Numbered from the stretch's first letter, positions 16,277-27,001 are shown. The stretch: DNA of 64,000 nucleotides from Myxococcales bacterium (GCA_020633465.1 JACKDN010000014.1:62001-126000); one strand, 5' to 3'. Notes: generated by a model not told the origin, from the sequence alone. Numbers and translations: made by a program.

Positions 16277-17362
16277 TCGAGAGCACCGCGAAGCCGTACT
16301 CGGGGCCGACCGCCAGCAGCTGGCCGTCGTCCCGCGCGAACAGGCGCACCGTGGGGGAACCCAGCGCGAGGCGGCGGGCCGGGGCGAGCCGCTCGCCGTC
16401 GAAGCGCCACACCTCGACGGCGTCGTCGGTGCCCACCACCAGCGTCCACGCATCCAGCGGGAGCAGCGCGTTCACCGCGCCGACCGCCACCCGGCGGCGC
16501 GCGCCGTCGGCGTCCACCAGCACCAGATCCGCCCCGCCGCGCGTGCCGTCGACCCGCGCACCGTCGGCCAGCGGCGCGCGCAGCGTCTCGTCGATCGGCG
16601 GCAGCGGCCCCGGCGGGCCCGCCAGGGCGGCGCGCGGGCCGCGCACGTCGAGGGGCCACCCCTGCCCCGCCGCGTCGCGCACCCACACGAGGGCCCCGTC
16701 GCGGAACACCGTCACCAGCGGTCGCCCGGCCAGCTCGGCCGGCAGGGTGATCGGCAGCGCCTCGCCCGGCCCCGGACGCCAGCGCCACAGCCCGTGGGGG
16801 CTGACCGCCCAGACGTGCGCGCCGTCCCAGGCGGCGTCGACCACCCCGCCGGCGACCGCGCGCCAGTCGAGGAAGCGCTCGCCCCGCCGCGTCCCCCGCC
16901 CCCAGGGGCCCAGCAGCACCTCGCGGCCGTCGGCCAGGCGGGCCGCCCACGCGCTGCCCTCGGGGGGCGCCACGCCGGCCGCCACCGCCGGCCACCCCTC
17001 GGGCGCGGCGCCCTGCCAGGCGACGGCCTGCCCCGAGGGCCCTGCTCGGCGCCGTCCGCGCGCACCACGCGCACCTGCGGCCCGGCGCAGCCCAGGGCCC
17101 GCACCGGCGCCGCGGCGCCCGGCGCGGCCGGCGTCGCCCGGCCCCCCCACTCGGGCGGCCGATCGGCCGGCAGCCGCCACCACTCCAGGTCGAAGCTGCG
17201 CGCGGCGACCAGCACCTCGCCGGTGACGCAGCCCGCGACGTAGCCGCCGCCGCCCAGCGACGCGACGCGCAGCGCGGGCACTGGCGTCGCCGGCGGGCGG
17301 GCGCCGCAGGCCGCCAGCAGGCAGCCGCACAGGAGGGGGACGCAGAGCTCGACGACACGCAC
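16266..17362 (-). CDS. Lipoprotein of unknown function, split by a frameshift near 17040
   Basis: Read from the GTG at 17362 (GGAGG 9 bases upstream), the protein begins with a lipoprotein signal (VVELCVPLLCGCLLAACGA) and continues in frame to about 17040 (RVVRADGAEQGP). The natural continuation, GPSGQAVAWQGAAPEGWP, is in another frame and runs to the stop at 16266. One base is missing from the GGG run at 17040-17042 relative to an uninterrupted frame; restoring it gives about 365 residues. The C-terminal part has repeated short beta-like units (AAWDGAHVWAVSPHGLWRW, TVFRDGALVWVRDA, EVWRFDGERLAP), suggesting a beta-propeller. No family is recognised. It is divergent to the O-antigen ligase-like gene. 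Confidence 0.6.
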
Positions 17363-17389
17363 CGTGGCTGGCCTCCGTTCGGGACGCCG

Positions 17390-17395
17390 TATACT
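17390..17395 (+). promoter_or_regulatory. -10 element upstream of the O-antigen ligase-like gene
   Basis: TATACT, a near-consensus -10, lies 148 nt before the GTG at 17543. The -35 at the right distance is poor. The rest of the 180-bp gap shows no other feature. Confidence 0.35.
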
Positions 17396-17542
17396 ATCCG
17401 CGCCACCCCGCCGACCCAACCCGCGGGACACCGGCCGGCCCCGCGGGGTCCAACCCCGCGGCGCCCCCGACCCCGGAGCCCTCGTTGATCGATCGCCGCG
17501 CCCCCCTCGGCCCGACCCAGAAGCCCCCGCGCGGAGCGCACC

Positions 17543-18931
17543 GTGGCCCCGCGCGCTAGGTCGCTGGGCATGGATCGCCCCGCGGTGCTCGCGGCCCTCG
17601 CCGGGCTGCTGGTGGCGCCGATGCTGGGGTACCTGGCCACCCTGCGCCCCGACCTGCTGGCCAGCGGCATGGTGGCGGCCGCCGGCTTCACCGTGGTGCT
17701 GATGAACCCGCGGCTGTGGCTGCCGGTGCTGATGGCGGGCGGCCTGTTCGACGAGGTCTTCGTGCCCACCGGCTTCGCCAAGCTGGGCATGGGCGATCTG
17801 GCCTTCTTCGCGGTCCTGCCCGCCTTCGTCCTGCGCCGCTTCGTCGATCCGCGGCCCATCGAGCTGCCGCGCGGCTGGGGTTTCCTCTTCGCGTTCATCG
17901 GCCTGGCCTTCGCCAGCACGGTCATGGGCGTCAGCCCGACCTACGGGTACACCGCGCGCGTGGTGTCGTACCAGGTGGCGCTGGTGCTCGTGTACAACCT
18001 CGCCCGCGACGAGGACACGCTGCGCGATCTGCTGGTGGTGATCGCGATCTGCGGCGTGGCCCACGGCATCATCGCGCTCAGCCTGCCCTGGCACTCCCGC
18101 CTCGAGGGGCTGGCCCAGCAGCCGAACATGCTGTCGGTGCGCCTGGCGCTGGGCATCATCTCGGTCATCGGGCTGCTGGGTCGCAGCCCGCCGCGGCCGG
18201 TGCGCGCGGCGCTGCTGGCGGCGATGGGCCTGCTGTTGACCTGCATGCTGCTGACGAACTCGCGGGGCAGCCTGATCGCCCTCAGCGTGTCGCTGCTGTG
18301 GCTGCTGCGGCACCGCAAGGGGCTCGCCCTCGCGTTCGTGGCGTCGGCCGCCGCGGTCGTGCTGTTCGTGCCGCGCAACGAGGATCGCGACACCCAGGAG
18401 ATGATGTCGAAGCGCCTGCGCTTCGAGGACAAGAGCGTCGACCACCGCACGGGCGTCCTGCGCGACAGCCTGAAGGTGATCCAGGAGCGACCGCTGTTCG
18501 GCGTCGGCTTCGGCCAGTACCAGGAGCTCGATCGCGCGCTCGACATCGCCAAGGGCGGCGGCCGCAGCGCCCACAACTTCTACCTGGGCACGGCCGCGTC
18601 GGCGGGCGTGCCCGCGCTGCTGATGCTCATGTTCTTCGCCGGCATCACCGTGCGCCGGCTGTGGCGGCGCGCCCGCCGCACCGAGCAGGCGGCCCTGGCC
18701 GGCGACGCCGAGGCCGCCGCGCGGCGCTGGCTGCTGGCCCTGGTGCAGGCGATGCTGCTGTATCACGCGGTGTCGTTGATGGTGCGGGACGCCGCGCGTA
18801 TCGTCGAGTGGATGCTGCTCGGGCTGTACGCCGCCGCCAGCACGCTGGGGCCGCCCGCGGTCGAGCAGCTCAGCGCGCTGCGCGAGCGACGCGGAGCAGC
18901 CGAGCCGTCCGCGCGGCCGCTCGCCGGATGA
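17543..18931 (+). CDS. O-antigen ligase/polymerase-like membrane protein (Wzy_C family)
   Basis: A 462-residue integral membrane protein with about 11 hydrophobic helices. The Wzy_C/O-antigen ligase signature lies in and after the large periplasmic loop: FGVGFGQYQELD, then SAHNFYLGTAASAGVPALL (the HNxxLxxxxxxG motif). Arg-rich loop residues (RGSLIAL, RTGVLRDSLKVI) also fit. The family transfers or polymerises undecaprenyl-linked glycans at the outer face of the inner membrane; ligase versus polymerase cannot be decided by eye. The GTG at 17543 is preceded by GGAG; an ATG nine codons later is possible. Its 3' end overlaps the convergent glycerate kinase gene by 62 bp. Confidence 0.82.
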   Translation: MAPRARSLGMDRPAVLAALAGLLVAPMLGYLATLRPDLLASGMVAAAGFTVVLMNPRLWLPVLMAGGLFDEVFVPTGFAKLGMGDLAFFAVLPAFVLRRFVDPRPIELPRGWGFLFAFIGLAFASTVMGVSPTYGYTARVVSYQVALVLVYNLARDEDTLRDLLVVIAICGVAHGIIALSLPWHSRLEGLAQQPNMLSVRLALGIISVIGLLGRSPPRPVRAALLAAMGLLLTCMLLTNSRGSLIALSVSLLWLLRHRKGLALAFVASAAAVVLFVPRNEDRDTQEMMSKRLRFEDKSVDHRTGVLRDSLKVIQERPLFGVGFGQYQELDRALDIAKGGGRSAHNFYLGTAASAGVPALLMLMFFAGITVRRLWRRARRTEQAALAGDAEAAARRWLLALVQAMLLYHAVSLMVRDAARIVEWMLLGLYAAASTLGPPAVEQLSALRERRGAAEPSARPLAG

Positions 18932-19991
18932 GCGGCGCCGCCTCCGCGCGGCAACCCTCCAGATCCCGCGGCCCGTCGACGATGGGCACCAAGGCCACGT
19001 GCGGCGGACACCAGCGCTCGGCCGCGGGGGTCACGCCGCCCGCGAACGCGATCACCGGCTGACGGGCGCGCGCCGCGATCGCGCCCACGGTCTTGCCGAA
19101 GGCGGTCTGCGCGTCGACGCGCCCCTCGCCGGTCCACACCCAGTCGGCCTCGCTCAGCGCCGCGTCGAGGCCCACCCGCGCGGCGATCGCCTCGAAGCCC
19201 GGGCGCATCGTCGCGCCCAACGCCGCCCACAGCCCGCCCGCCAGCCCGCCGCCCGCGCCCGCGCCGGGCAGCGCGCGTGGATCCCGCCCGAAGGTCTCGG
19301 CCAGCACCGCGCCCCAGCGCTCGAGCCCCGCGTCCAGCTGCGCCACGTCGGCGGCGTCGGCCCCCTTCTGCGGGCCGTACACCCGGGCCGCTCCCTCGAC
19401 GCCCACCAGCGGGTTGCGCACGTCGTGCAGCACCACCACCGGGCACGCCAGCGGCCGGTCGGGCGGCTCGATCCGGGCCACCCGCGCCAGGCCGTCGGCG
19501 CCCGGCGGCACCGGCTCGCCGGCGGCGTCCAGCAGCGCGAAGCCCAGGGCCGTCAGCGCGCCCGCGCCCCCGTCGACGGTCGCGCTGCCCCCCACCGCCA
19601 CCCAGAGCGTCGTCGCCCCGGCCTGCGCCGCGGCCGCGATCAGCGCCCCGGTGCCGTGGGAGGTCGCGCCGCGCGGCCGGCGGTGGCGCGTCACGCTCAG
19701 GCCGCTGGCCCGGGCCATCTCGACGACGGCCAGCCCATCGGCCGCCGCGTGGAACCACGCCGCCTGCAGCGCCTCGCCCTGGGGCCCCGTCACCGGCACG
19801 GCGATCTCCGCGCCCGCCTCGGCGGCGCCCAGGGCGGCCAGCGTCCCCTCGCCCCCGTCCGCCAGCGGCAGGGTGCGCGCGACCGCCTCGGGCCACCCGT
19901 CGGCCAGGCCACGCGCCAGCGCCTGCGCGACCCCGACGGCGCTCAGCGACCCCTTGAACGCGTCCGGGGCCACGAGCACCCGCGTCGTCAC
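18870..19991 (-). CDS. Glycerate kinase (GarK/GlxK family)
   Basis: A 373-residue kinase that phosphorylates D-glycerate with ATP, usually to 2-phosphoglycerate. Diagnostic segments: VLVAPDAFKGSLSAVGVAQA at the N-terminus, LPLADGGEGTL, VAVGGSATVDGGAGAL, RVYGPQKGAD and the C-terminal VWTGEGRVDAQTAFGKT. Length is typical. The GTG at 19991 overlaps the stop of the upstream transglycosylase gene in a GTGA junction, so the two are translationally coupled even though their functions look unrelated. No glyoxylate or tartronate genes are nearby. Confidence 0.9.
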   Translation of the reverse strand: MTTRVLVAPDAFKGSLSAVGVAQALARGLADGWPEAVARTLPLADGGEGTLAALGAAEAGAEIAVPVTGPQGEALQAAWFHAAADGLAVVEMARASGLSVTRHRRPRGATSHGTGALIAAAAQAGATTLWVAVGGSATVDGGAGALTALGFALLDAAGEPVPPGADGLARVARIEPPDRPLACPVVVLHDVRNPLVGVEGAARVYGPQKGADAADVAQLDAGLERWGAVLAETFGRDPRALPGAGAGGGLAGGLWAALGATMRPGFEAIAARVGLDAALSEADWVWTGEGRVDAQTAFGKTVGAIAARARQPVIAFAGGVTPAAERWCPPHVALVPIVDGPRDLEGCRAEAAPLIRRAAARTARLLRVARAAR

Positions 19992-22099
19992 GGGCGATCC
20001 TCCATCTCGGCCCAGCGCTCGGCCACGCGCGCGGGATCGTAGTCCCCCGGGGCCAGGTGCCCGCGATCGACCAGCAGATCCAGCAGGCGTCGCATCGATC
20101 GCGCGTAGCCGCTCGACAGCTTCCCCTTCTCGAACTGCTTGTGATAGCGGCGCGGCGACGGCAGCAGGCGCACGAGGAACACGACCTCCTCGGGCGTCAG
20201 CGCCCACGGCGGCCGATCGAAGTAATAGCGGGCGGCGTCCCCCACCCCGAACACCTCGGGACCGAACTCCACCACGTTCAGGTAGAGCGCCATCATCTCG
20301 TCCTTGGTGAGGTGCGTCTCGAGCTGCCACGACAGCACCAGCTCTTCGAGCTTGCGGGCCAGCGTCTTGCGCCGGTTGAGGAACAGGTTGCGCGCCAGCT
20401 GCATCGTCAGCGTCGATCCGCCGCGCGCGAAGCGGCTGCGCTCCAGGTTGCGGATCAGCGAGCCGCGCAGGTGCAGCATGCTGACGCCCTTGTGCCGGTA
20501 GAAGCCGCCGTCCTCCTGCGTGACGACGGCGGCGGGCAGCAGCGCGGGCACCCCCTCGAGCGGCGTCCAGCGCGGCGTGCCGGGGCCGATCGTCCGGGTG
20601 ATGACCTCGCCGTCCGGCATCTCGAAGTGGGTCTCGAACGCCTCGCCGAGCGCGTCGAAGTCGATGTGCGGGCTGATGCTGTCGACGCGCAGCTTGCGGA
20701 TGTTCAGGTCGACGTCGAGCACCGTGTCCTTCAGCGCCGCCCAGTCGATCTTCAGCCGCCCCTCGAAGGCGAAGGGTCCGCTCAGCACGAAGGGCTGCAG
20801 GTTGGGCAAGAGCCCCTCGGGCACCGCGTCGGACAGCCGCGCCCCGTCGACCTTGTCGATGAAGGCCTTGGCCTCGATCACCGGCGCCTCGCCGGTCGTG
20901 TCCACGCTGGCCTCGAGCGACAGCTTCACCTCACCCAGCGTCACCGACGCGTCGCTCAGCTTCAGCGTGCCCCGCGTGGGCGACTCGCCGATCGCCAGAT
21001 CGATCCGGGCCCGCAGCTCGGCGTCGAAGGGCCCCACCGGGCCGTCCGCCAGCGCCTCGTGCTCGACCATCACCCCCGCCAGGCTGCCCGAGCCCACCAG
21101 CTCGACCGTGCGCGCGTGCCGATCCGCGCGCAGCCGATACGAGCCCGACAGCGAGCCGGCCACCGAGCGGTGCACGCGCGCGAGCTGCAGCGCCTTCGCC
21201 TGCGCGCTCAGATCCACCGAGCTGGCGTCGGCGAGGCCGCGCCCGACGATGCGGCCCCCGCCCGGCAGCACCAGGCTGGCTTCGATGGGCCACCGGCCGG
21301 CGCGATCCCGCTCGAGCGACACCGCCAGATCGGCCGACAGCCCCCCCAGCAGGCGCCCCACCCGGCTGTCGTGATCGTCGGCGGTCACCCGCACCTCGGG
21401 CAGGCGCAGCCGCGGAACCGGCGAGCGCTCGAGGCGCACGCTCGACGCCGCCACCCGCAGCCCACCGGGCAGCGCCCGCGCGAAGGCCTCGGCGCACCGC
21501 ACCTCGATCACGGTCAGATCGCCTTCGAAGTCGCACCGCCCGAGCGCCGGCCGGTCCACCTCGGCGTGGCCCGTCAGGCGGCCGTCGCTCAGCGTCACCT
21601 CGATGCCGTGGGCCGCCACCGCGCCGCCGAGATCGACCACCTGACCCTCGACGACCAGCACCTCGGGCAGCCCCCGCGCCCCGGACGCCGCGCCCCCCCC
21701 GCCGCCCGCGGCACCCAGGCCGGGCGGGCGCAGCGCCCGCAGCGCCTCGAGCGCGCCGCGCAGCGACCCGTCGCCCCGCACGAAGATGATCGGCCCCAGC
21801 AGCTCGACCAGCCGCGGCCGCGGTGAGCGCGCCCGCACCGCGTCGGGATCGAGGTGCGCGCGCACCTCGGGCACGATCGCCACCGGCGCCGCCGTCGGCC
21901 CCAGCCGCACGCCGTAGGCGCGAGCCTCGAAGAGTCCACGGGTGGCCACGCGCCCCAGGTGCACCGGCCAGCCCAGGCGGGCCTCGACCTTGGTGCGGGC
22001 GCGATCGGCGTAGTGATCGATCACCTCGCCGCGCGCCACGAAGGCGACGATGCCGGCGGGGATCGGCAGGAGGAGGAGCAGGAGGAGCGCGCGGCGCAT
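19988..22099 (-). CDS. AsmA-like domain fused to a GT51 peptidoglycan glycosyltransferase
   Basis: A 703-residue inner-membrane protein. It starts with one transmembrane helix (LLLLLLLPIPAGIVAFVA). Residues about 30-490 resemble the periplasmic AsmA/TamB-type lipid-contacting region (GWPVHLGRV, repeated beta-strand units, PFVLSGPFAFEGRLKIDWAA). Residues about 515-650 are a complete GT51 transglycosylase: TQEDGGFYRHKGVS (catalytic Glu), RGGSTLTMQLARNLFL, KLEELVLSWQLE and ALYLNVVEFGPEVFGV. There is no transpeptidase domain, so it works like a monofunctional MtgA-type enzyme polymerising lipid II. The AsmA part could tie glycan synthesis to the envelope. It is 9 bp downstream of the OmpA gene and coupled to garK-like. 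Confidence 0.85.
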   Translation of the reverse strand: MRRALLLLLLLPIPAGIVAFVARGEVIDHYADRARTKVEARLGWPVHLGRVATRGLFEARAYGVRLGPTAAPVAIVPEVRAHLDPDAVRARSPRPRLVELLGPIIFVRGDGSLRGALEALRALRPPGLGAAGGGGGAASGARGLPEVLVVEGQVVDLGGAVAAHGIEVTLSDGRLTGHAEVDRPALGRCDFEGDLTVIEVRCAEAFARALPGGLRVAASSVRLERSPVPRLRLPEVRVTADDHDSRVGRLLGGLSADLAVSLERDRAGRWPIEASLVLPGGGRIVGRGLADASSVDLSAQAKALQLARVHRSVAGSLSGSYRLRADRHARTVELVGSGSLAGVMVEHEALADGPVGPFDAELRARIDLAIGESPTRGTLKLSDASVTLGEVKLSLEASVDTTGEAPVIEAKAFIDKVDGARLSDAVPEGLLPNLQPFVLSGPFAFEGRLKIDWAALKDTVLDVDLNIRKLRVDSISPHIDFDALGEAFETHFEMPDGEVITRTIGPGTPRWTPLEGVPALLPAAVVTQEDGGFYRHKGVSMLHLRGSLIRNLERSRFARGGSTLTMQLARNLFLNRRKTLARKLEELVLSWQLETHLTKDEMMALYLNVVEFGPEVFGVGDAARYYFDRPPWALTPEEVVFLVRLLPSPRRYHKQFEKGKLSSGYARSMRRLLDLLVDRGHLAPGDYDPARVAERWAEMEDRP

Positions 22100-22108
22100 C
22101 GCCTCGCG

Positions 22109-23497
<1,389 letters not shown>

Positions 23498-23541
23498 GGC
23501 AGCCTCCTTCGAGTCGAGTGGACCAGGCGATGGCCGCGGAC

Positions 23542-23570
23542 GATTAACAGCGTCGGAACCGGGGTGTCAA
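23542..23570 (-). promoter_or_regulatory. Promoter of the TSP3-OmpA gene
   Basis: On the minus strand: TTGACA at 23570-23565, a 17-nt spacer, then TTAATC at 23547-23542. The predicted leader is about 40 nt and contains the strong ribosome binding site. Confidence 0.5.
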
Positions 23571-23597
23571 GCGCCCGCGTGCGCGCGATGGAGGCCG

Positions 23598-23627
23598 TTG
23601 ACAGCTGCGATCGGCGGTTCGTACCCT
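23598..23627 (+). promoter_or_regulatory. Promoter of the 23704 lipoprotein gene
   Basis: TTGACA at 23598-23603, an 18-nt spacer, then TACCCT at 23622-23627. It is back to back with the OmpA promoter, 28 bp apart. Confidence 0.45.
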
Positions 23628-23703
23628 GCCGGCCGGCGGGCCCACGCCCGCGCCCACGTCGCAGGCCGCTTCGCCGGCCGCGTTCGACCACGAGGATGGG
23701 ACC

Positions 23704-25488
23704 ATGATGCGCACTTCCCTGACGGCGCGCGCGCTGCTCGCCGCGCTGCTCCTGTCGGGCGGCCTGGCCGGCTGCTCGAAGGACGACGCGCCCAAGGACG
23801 ACGAGACCGGCAAGCAGACGAAGGCCGCCAAGGCGGGCGAGGCCGCGGCGCCGCCGGCGGCCGCCACGCTCGAGGCGCCGGCCGACGTCGTCGCTTACGG
23901 CGGCACCAACGATCTCGCCGCCACCCTCGACGCGCTGCACGCGCTGGCCCGCCAGGCGGTGCCGCAGGTGCCGCCGCTCGCCGCGATGGTCGGCCCCGCC
24001 CTGCAGGGCGAGCTGCGGCTGACCGATCCCAGCGTCATCGACACCAAGAAGCCCATCCGCTTCGCGGTCATCGACCCCAAGGCCCACCCCCGCAGCCCGG
24101 TCGTCGTGCTGATCGGCATCACCGACCAGGCCGCCTTCGAGAAGGCCCTGCCGGCCACGGGCAAGAAGCAGAACGACGAGGGCAACGCCTGGTCGTACCT
24201 CAAGTTCGAGGGCTCGACCCGTCCGATCTACGTCAACTTCGTCGACGGCTACGTCGCCATCTCGCGCGACAAGGCGCTGTTCGGCAAGGCCAAGGACTTC
24301 CTGGGGAAGCTGGCCACCGCGAAGATGCCCGACCTCGGCGGCGCCTTCGTCGAGATCGACAACCTGATCGCCAAGTTCGGCCCCGACTTCGACGCGGGCC
24401 TCGCCCAGGCCAAGCAGATGGCGGCGATGGCGGCGCAGACGACGCCGGGCGGCGCCCAGCAGGCCGAGATGCTGAACGCCATCTTCGACTGGGTGGGTCA
24501 GGCCGCGCGCGAGACGGATCACATCCGCCTGTCGCTGGCCACCGAGGCCGACGGCGCCCGCCTCGACGTGCGCTTCCAGCCGAAGAAGGGCTCGGCGCTG
24601 GCCAAGACCATCAGCAGCCTGAAGGGCACCGGGGCGCCGGATCTGCTGGCCAAGCTGCCCGCCGACGCGCCGGTGTTCTTCGCCGCCGCCGTCGCGCCCG
24701 AGGCCATGGCCGATCTGGCCGGCCGCATGGCCGACGTGATGGTGGTCGGCCCGATCTTCGGCGCCGACAAGGCCAAGGGGCAGATCTACGTCGACGCGAT
24801 GGTCGAGTACGCCAAGGCCATCGACGGCAAGGTGGCGGTCGCCGCGCACACGGCCCCCGACGGCAAGGGCCTGGCGCTGACGGGCCTGTTCGGCGTGAAG
24901 GACGCGGCCGCCGCGCGCGCCGCGCAGAAGAAGCTGACCGGCATGTACACCGACGAGGCCGCGCAGGCCTACTACCAGCAGTCGGGCGTCAGCGTGGACT
25001 ACAAGCCCGCGGCCTACGAGGTGAACGGCGTGAAGGTCGACATCATCGCCACCCAGCTGAACAACATGCCGCCGGCGGCGGCGCAGTTCGCCGGCATGAT
25101 GAAGGAGCTGATGACGCAGCACGTGGCCATCGGCGAGAAGCTGGGGGTGATGGCCTACGGCACCGAGGGCAAGCCCGTGGTCGAGGCCGCCCTGACCGGC
25201 AAGCTGCCCGGCGGCCTCGACGCGGCGCCCGGCGTCCAGCGCGCGGTGAAGAACGCCGCCGCCAACACGAACTTCCTGATGTACGTCCGGCCCATCGAGC
25301 TGGCCAAGCGCATCCAGCTCGGCGGCATGAACCCGCTCGCCAACGCGCTGGCCGGCGTGGAGAACACCACCGGCATCGCGATCAGCAGCGGGGTGACCGG
25401 CGACCAGATGCAGCTCGTGATCGACGTGCCCATCGAGACGGTCAAGCAGGGCATGGCCGCCTTCGAGAAGAGCAAGGGCGCGTTCTGA
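23704..25488 (+). CDS. Lipoprotein of unknown function (paralogue of the next gene)
   Basis: A 594-residue lipoprotein: the signal LLAALLLSGGLAGC gives a lipobox (LAGC), followed by a charged Lys/Asp linker. The mature protein is a long mixed alpha/beta chain without cysteines or catalytic motifs that I recognise. Segments such as VVAYGGTNDLAATLDALHA and SRDKALFGKAKDFLGKLA recall DUF3352-type substrate-free periplasmic proteins, but this is weak. There are two ATG codons in tandem (23704, 23707). The stop overlaps the frame of the next lipoprotein gene (CTGA). The beginning, AYGGTNDLAATLDALHALAR, lines up with ALGGGDDLGGLVARVETFLR in that gene, so the two probably arose by tandem duplication. 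Confidence 0.65.
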   Translation: MMRTSLTARALLAALLLSGGLAGCSKDDAPKDDETGKQTKAAKAGEAAAPPAAATLEAPADVVAYGGTNDLAATLDALHALARQAVPQVPPLAAMVGPALQGELRLTDPSVIDTKKPIRFAVIDPKAHPRSPVVVLIGITDQAAFEKALPATGKKQNDEGNAWSYLKFEGSTRPIYVNFVDGYVAISRDKALFGKAKDFLGKLATAKMPDLGGAFVEIDNLIAKFGPDFDAGLAQAKQMAAMAAQTTPGGAQQAEMLNAIFDWVGQAARETDHIRLSLATEADGARLDVRFQPKKGSALAKTISSLKGTGAPDLLAKLPADAPVFFAAAVAPEAMADLAGRMADVMVVGPIFGADKAKGQIYVDAMVEYAKAIDGKVAVAAHTAPDGKGLALTGLFGVKDAAAARAAQKKLTGMYTDEAAQAYYQQSGVSVDYKPAAYEVNGVKVDIIATQLNNMPPAAAQFAGMMKELMTQHVAIGEKLGVMAYGTEGKPVVEAALTGKLPGGLDAAPGVQRAVKNAAANTNFLMYVRPIELAKRIQLGGMNPLANALAGVENTTGIAISSGVTGDQMQLVIDVPIETVKQGMAAFEKSKGAF

Positions 25489-26966
25489 TCGCGCCCCCCT
25501 CGCCGCCGCGTCGGCGCGGACGCCCGCGGGGCGCGCGCCGCGCGGTCGCGCTGCTGGCGACGCTCGCGATCGCCGGCTGCGGCGCCCCGCCGCCCCCCAC
25601 ACCGACCCCCCCGACGCCGCCGCTGCCCGCCCCGATCCTGGCGCTCGGGGGTGGCGACGATCTGGGCGGCCTGGTCGCCCGGGTCGAGACCTTCCTGCGC
25701 GACGCCGGGCCGGCCCTGCCCCTCACTCGACAGCTGACCGACCTCGCCCGCGGCGTCGATCCGGGCCTGCACCTCGGCGGCCCGTGGCGCGTGGCGTTGC
25801 TGAAGGGCGACGACGCCCCCGGGGTGGTGCTGCTGCTGCCCTGGGACGCCGAGCGCGGCGCGCCGAACCCCGGCGGCCCGACGCCGGTACCGAGCTGGCG
25901 CCCGTTCGAGTGGTCCGGCGTGGCGCTGCGGGCGCGGCCGCTGGCCCCGGGCGTGCTCGCGGTGACCGACGCGCCCGACACCGTCGATCGGCTCAGCGGC
26001 GCCCTGCGCGCCGAGCTCGCGCGACCGCTCGGCCCGCACCTGAGCGTCCGGCTGCCGGGCGCCGCGCTGCGCGCGTTCGTCGGCGCCCGCCCCGACGGGC
26101 CCCTGGCCGGCGTCGAAGAGGCCAGCGCCGCGCTGCAGGTGGACGCGGCCGGCCTGGCCCTGGGGGCGACGGTGCGCTTCGCCGAGGGGACGCCCGGCGC
26201 GCAGGCGCTGGCCGAGCTGGCGGCGCTGCCCACCCCGGCCCTGCGCTGGGCCCCCCCGGGCGCCGCCGCCGTGATCGTCACCCGCGACCTGCCCGCCTGG
26301 TGGGCGCTGGCCGGCCGCCCGGCTGCCGCCGCGCCGGACGCCTGGGCTCAGCGGCTGCTGCAGCGGCTCGACGGCGAGCTGACGCTCGGCGTGCTGGGGC
26401 TGGGCGCCGAGCGGACGCCGACGGTGCTGGTCGCGGTGGAGGGCGGCGCCCCGGACGCGCTGCTGGCCGTCCTGGACGAGCGCCACCCGCGGCGGCCGGC
26501 GTTCCGCGCCGGGGGCGTCGCCGTCGAGCGCCTGGGGGACGAGGCCGACGCGCCGGGCCCGGTGCTGCTGGCGCGCCACCGGGGCGCCCTGCTGCTGACG
26601 GCGGGCAAGGAGGCCGAGGTGCTGCTGCGCGCCGTGCTGCGCGGCGAGATCGAGCTGGGCGCGCAGGCCGACGCGTCCCTGGGCGCCGCCCTCGCCGCCG
26701 CGCTGCCCCGGTCGGTGGCCCTGGTGCACCTCGACGCCGGCGCCTTCCTGCGGATGGTCGGTGATCCCCGCCTCGACGCCGCCCTGGACGATCTCGGGGC
26801 GCGGGGCGCGCTGTCGGTGTCCATCGCCGCCGAGCCCCCCGGCGCGCTGCGCGCCCGCCTGGTGCTGCCCGACGCGCAGGCCGAGGCCCTCGCGACGCTG
26901 CTGGCCCGCCTGCTGCGCTCCCGGGTGCTGCCCCACCCCGAGCGGCTGCTGCCGCCGGGGATCTGA
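25485..26966 (+). CDS. Lipoprotein of unknown function with apparent CTG start
   Basis: About 493 residues. A lipoprotein signal is clear (RRAVALLATLAIAGC), preceded by an Arg-rich n-region. No ATG, GTG or TTG occurs in this frame in the roughly 60 bases before the signal sequence or between there and the lipobox. The best initiation codon is CTG at 25485, which overlaps the preceding stop (CTGA), copying the NTGA junctions seen elsewhere in the window. The mature part follows a Pro/Thr linker and aligns loosely with the preceding lipoprotein (ILALGGGDDLGGLVARVETF). A repeated LLLLPWD / VLLARHRGALLLT strand pattern is visible. Function is unknown. Confidence 0.6.
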   Translation: MIAPPSPPRRRGRPRGARRAVALLATLAIAGCGAPPPPTPTPPTPPLPAPILALGGGDDLGGLVARVETFLRDAGPALPLTRQLTDLARGVDPGLHLGGPWRVALLKGDDAPGVVLLLPWDAERGAPNPGGPTPVPSWRPFEWSGVALRARPLAPGVLAVTDAPDTVDRLSGALRAELARPLGPHLSVRLPGAALRAFVGARPDGPLAGVEEASAALQVDAAGLALGATVRFAEGTPGAQALAELAALPTPALRWAPPGAAAVIVTRDLPAWWALAGRPAAAAPDAWAQRLLQRLDGELTLGVLGLGAERTPTVLVAVEGGAPDALLAVLDERHPRRPAFRAGGVAVERLGDEADAPGPVLLARHRGALLLTAGKEAEVLLRAVLRGEIELGAQADASLGAALAAALPRSVALVHLDAGAFLRMVGDPRLDAALDDLGARGALSVSIAAEPPGALRARLVLPDAQAEALATLLARLLRSRVLPHPERLLPPGI

Positions 26967-27001
26967 TCGGGGTCGAAGCGCCCCCGATGGGCAACAGGGT
27001 G

